DNA of 36,322 nt from Bacteroidota bacterium (GTDB lineage: Bacteria; Bacteroidota; Bacteroidia; UKL13-3). Position numbers and translations under genes: made by a program. Shown piece by piece: positions 34,170-36,322 of this stretch. The stretch spans positions 1 through 36,322 of the forward strand of contig CANFHJ010000013.1 of assembly GCA_947446605.1 (NCBI GenBank). Reading direction: 5' to 3'. Numbering within the stretch: the first letter of the stretch is position 1; every line of letters begins with the position of its first letter. The notes under the pieces are model-generated. The model made no database searches and had not been told where the DNA came from. It saw nothing but the letters and a program-made list of their open reading frames with translations.

Positions 34170-35129
34170 ATGGGAATATTTTATAATTATTGCAAACACA
34201 ATACACGACTAACCAGTCATTTATTTTACAATAATATTCTGGTGAGTGGTGCCGAAAATATTCCACAAGGAAAGCCTATACTTCTAGTTGCTAATCATCC
34301 AAATTCTTTCTTAGATGCAATTGTTATTGGCGCTGCCATTAATAGACCCACTTACTTTTTAGCAAGGGGTGATGCCTTTAACAACAAATATGCTTTTCCA
34401 ATATTAATATCACTTAACATGCTGCCGGTTTATCGCTTATCGGAAGGAAAAGAAAACCTAAACAAGAACGCAGATACCTTTGATGCTTGTCATCAAATAT
34501 TAGAAAAAAAAGAAACTGTATTAATTTTTTCTGAAGGCATTAGTTTTAATAATTGGGATTTGCGCCCCTTAAAGAAAGGTCCTGCAAGGGTAGCAAAAAA
34601 AGCTTGGGCAAGCAAAGATGCTGGTGATTTGGTAATTATACCCGTAGGTTTAACATATGAGCATTTTAATGGGGCAGGTAAAAATATTTTGATAAACATT
34701 GGCCCAGCCTTTTACAAAGAAGATTTCAATGCAGAAGATTTAGAGGCTACTTTTGTAAAGAAATTTAATGAGAAAATTTCCAATGCATTTGAAAAACTTG
34801 CCTATGTAAACCCTCAATTGACAGAAGGTACAGCGGATTATGCCAGTTTCAGAAAACGTTTTCAATTTGCAGTAAATAAAAAAATGAATGCAATGGATGC
34901 ACTCACCTATTTAAAAGGAGAGGAAACTCCAAACATTCAAATAAGTGATAGAAAATTCATTCTAAACAGTTTACTATTTGCTCCGGTTTATTTTTTAAGC
35001 ACCTGGCTCACGCCAAAAATTGTTAAACAGAAATTGTTTTTCGATTCAATTTCTTTTGGATTGGTGATGTTTTTATGGCCGGTATATATAGTATTATTAG
35101 GCTATCTAATTGCTTGTTTGGTCAACTAA
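34170..35129 (+). CDS. 1-acyl-glycerol-3-phosphate acyltransferase-like (PlsC/LPLAT superfamily)
   Basis: This lysophospholipid-type acyltransferase probably acts at the inner membrane in phospholipid or related lipid synthesis. The active-site motif is NHPNSFLDA, with five residues between His and Asp as in the LPLAT subgroup with NHPNxLxDP. The second motif is FSEGISFNNWDLRPLKKGPARVA. The C-terminal ~60 residues form two membrane segments (FILNSLLFAPVYFLSTWL; ISFGLVMFLWPVYIVLLGYLIACL). The ORF track starts at 34137 inside aroE; MGIFYNYCKHN at 34170 leaves an 8-base gap and a natural N-terminus (319 aa). Its stop interlocks with the converging VOC gene. Confidence 0.87.
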   Translation: MGIFYNYCKHNTRLTSHLFYNNILVSGAENIPQGKPILLVANHPNSFLDAIVIGAAINRPTYFLARGDAFNNKYAFPILISLNMLPVYRLSEGKENLNKNADTFDACHQILEKKETVLIFSEGISFNNWDLRPLKKGPARVAKKAWASKDAGDLVIIPVGLTYEHFNGAGKNILINIGPAFYKEDFNAEDLEATFVKKFNEKISNAFEKLAYVNPQLTEGTADYASFRKRFQFAVNKKMNAMDALTYLKGEETPNIQISDRKFILNSLLFAPVYFLSTWLTPKIVKQKLFFDSISFGLVMFLWPVYIVLLGYLIACLVN

Positions 35130-36169
35130 TCTTTAATTTTATTAAGTCCCATTAATGAAACCATCCAATTTGGCAAAGGTTTATGCTGACCTCTTTTCTT
35201 CAAGTTTAGATACCAACCAAACTTTTTAAGAATTGGCACTTTGTGTGTTTCCACCATTTCAATAAGCGTTCCATCTGGGTCTTCAACGTAGGCAAATCGC
35301 CCGCCAGATTCTCCCATATCAAAAGTATCACCACTATCAACAGTAAAAGCGTAATGGTGCTTTTCTAGGTTGTTTTTTAGTTCCAACATATTTGGCACAT
35401 CAAAACATAAATGAATAAAACCTAAATCGCCCCAATACCTATTTTCAAAAGTTTTAATTGGGCTGCGATCTAATGCCTGAATTAATTCTATTTGAATATC
35501 TCCCAACAACTTGCTAAAAGGCGCAGTTTGAGGATTCTTAAAAGTCAATAAAACCCTGCGAAAGGATTGGTTTTTATAGCCTTCGCCAAGATCATCAAAT
35601 TTTCCAGTTACATCATAAACAAGTTCAGACAAGCCCAATCCATTTTGATAAAATGCAATAGATTGATCCATGCTGCTAACACCAATAAGTGCTCCACAAA
35701 AACCACCTATCATTTGGGATTCTGTTTTAAACCAAGAATTATCTTTTACCACCTGATAATTGTTTCCAGTTTCATCTTTTAAGAAAAAACTAGCCTCCCC
35801 TTTTGGGTCGTTTAGCGGTTCGGTACAAGGTGTATTGGCATTAATAATTGAATAGGATTGAGCCGCGTTTGTTGTTTTAATTTTAACGGCATTTATTCCT
35901 AAATCTCCCCATTGAACGGCAGGACCAGCAACAGATTTTCTGCTGGTAAATTGCCAAATTTCTGCTCCGCCACCCCCATTCATATTCATTGCTAAAATGG
36001 CTCTGCGACTTTGAACAACACCTCCTGTATAGGGCGTCATTAAAGGCGCCGGAGCCTCATCATCAAAAATCTGAACATTGATGTCAAAAGTTTTTCTTAA
36101 CCATTTAAATGTATTTGGAGCGTTTTCACAACCAATACCTACTTGTTGTATGCCGGAAATAAGTGCCAT
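35126..36169 (-). CDS. Two-domain VOC (glyoxalase/extradiol dioxygenase fold) protein
   Basis: This 347-aa protein has two vicinal-oxygen-chelate modules: residues about 3-125 (GIQQVGIGCENAPNTFKWLRKTF...) and about 155-310 (GFCGALIGVSSMDQSIAFYQNGLGL, GDLGFIHLCFDVPNM, GRFAYVEDPDGTLIEMVET). The second keeps the likely metal ligands (His in IHLCFDV and Glu in LIEMVE); the first is less regular. A ~35-residue basic tail (KKFGWYLNLKKRGQHKPLPNW) follows. The reaction cannot be predicted. It begins four bases after the stop of an SDR gene cut by the window edge, so the two are probably one operon. Confidence 0.82.
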   Translation of the reverse strand: MALISGIQQVGIGCENAPNTFKWLRKTFDINVQIFDDEAPAPLMTPYTGGVVQSRRAILAMNMNGGGGAEIWQFTSRKSVAGPAVQWGDLGINAVKIKTTNAAQSYSIINANTPCTEPLNDPKGEASFFLKDETGNNYQVVKDNSWFKTESQMIGGFCGALIGVSSMDQSIAFYQNGLGLSELVYDVTGKFDDLGEGYKNQSFRRVLLTFKNPQTAPFSKLLGDIQIELIQALDRSPIKTFENRYWGDLGFIHLCFDVPNMLELKNNLEKHHYAFTVDSGDTFDMGESGGRFAYVEDPDGTLIEMVETHKVPILKKFGWYLNLKKRGQHKPLPNWMVSLMGLNKIKD

Positions 36170-36173
36170 AAAA

Positions 36174-36322
36174 TTATGCCAATTTAAGTTTTTTAACGAG
36201 CCAAAAGTACAAAGGAGGAATTACTTTTCTTAGTGTTATCAATACTATTTCGCCTTGTACAATATAAATTTTCCTTCTGTTTTTTTGAATTCCTTTAACA
36301 ATTTTGCCAACACAAACTTCCA
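36174..36322 (-). CDS. Short-chain dehydrogenase/reductase, C-terminal 48 residues (cut by window edge)
   Basis: The minus strand at the right edge is open from the window end to TAA at 36174-36176. It reads EVCVGKIVKGIQKNRRKIYI followed by VQGEIVLITLRKVIPPLYFW and LVKKLKLA. This fits the C-terminus of classical SDR enzymes (vA..I..gi.k.kr.iyi......l...kr..P.l.y.l..k.k). It is missing from the ORF track because its start is outside. The stop lies four bases before the VOC gene, so the two are likely cotranscribed. The Rossmann and YxxxK parts are off-window, hence moderate confidence. Confidence 0.6.
   Translation of the reverse strand, partial: EVCVGKIVKGIQKNRRKIYIVQGEIVLITLRKVIPPLYFWLVKKLKLA

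Noticed and set aside
36245-36322. Alternative minus-strand frame WKFVLAKLLKEFKKTEGKFI at the right edge
   Set aside because: It stops after 25 residues. The frame that continues to 36174 has SDR-like C-terminal character and ends four bases before the next gene, which is a better fit.

Overview
The window is chromosomal DNA from an AT-rich member of the Bacteroidota. The supporting signs are a giant secreted protein with a type IX secretion (T9SS) C-terminal sorting domain, a serine-palmitoyltransferase-like gene of the type found in sphingolipid-making Bacteroidota, weak Shine-Dalgarno sites, and promoter elements of the TAnnTTTG (-7) / TTG (-33) type before several genes. I see no integrase, transposase, phage gene, CRISPR array, rRNA or tRNA. 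The content is mostly housekeeping genes in short operons, with some lineage-specific surface and envelope genes. No gene-free stretch reaches 300 bases.

Layout. The left edge cuts an aldehyde dehydrogenase gene (first 27 codons, with a good promoter). On the minus strand follow a terC-lipB operon, miaA, a strong terminator, and a 6.5 kb gene for a beta-helix / TIG / PKD-like repeat T9SS cargo protein. Next on the minus strand come an acyl-CoA dehydrogenase-glycosyltransferase pair and an operon of an rfbD-like reductase, an unlisted 53-aa membrane protein and a ComEA-like helix-hairpin-helix (HhH) protein. On the plus strand, miaB, an MtfA-like membrane protein that has lost its HExxH zinc site, and a sigma-54-type AAA+ regulator form a tight operon ended by a bidirectional terminator. 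A membrane pyrophosphatase gene (minus) carries an unusual 155-aa tail with 22 cysteines. Beyond it are a plus-strand pair of outer-membrane proteins (PorV-like barrel, then an HhH domain fused to a barrel), an AlkD-like gene, a PLP-dependent acyltransferase (spt-like), an exported thioredoxin-like protein, a second bidirectional terminator, lipA with an outer-membrane-protein gene, osmC, a tiny lipoprotein gene, a THUMP-like methyltransferase, a MltD-like lytic transglycosylase, and the operon lpxK-punA-engB-aroE-plsC-like. The right end holds a two-domain VOC protein preceded by the 3' end of a short-chain dehydrogenase gene cut by the window edge.

Functional themes. Lipoate is covered by lipB and lipA, which lie about 25 kb apart. 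tRNA A37 modification is covered by miaA and miaB, whose products act in succession on the same base. Envelope building is covered by lpxK, the acyltransferase, the spt-like gene, mltD and several outer-membrane proteins. The most unusual items are the Cys-rich pyrophosphatase tail, the MtfA-like pseudo-peptidase between miaB and the sigma-54 regulator, the HhH/outer-membrane-barrel pair, the 14-fold Cys-paired repeat protein, and a recurring GGTTCGAACC palindrome inside coding sequence.
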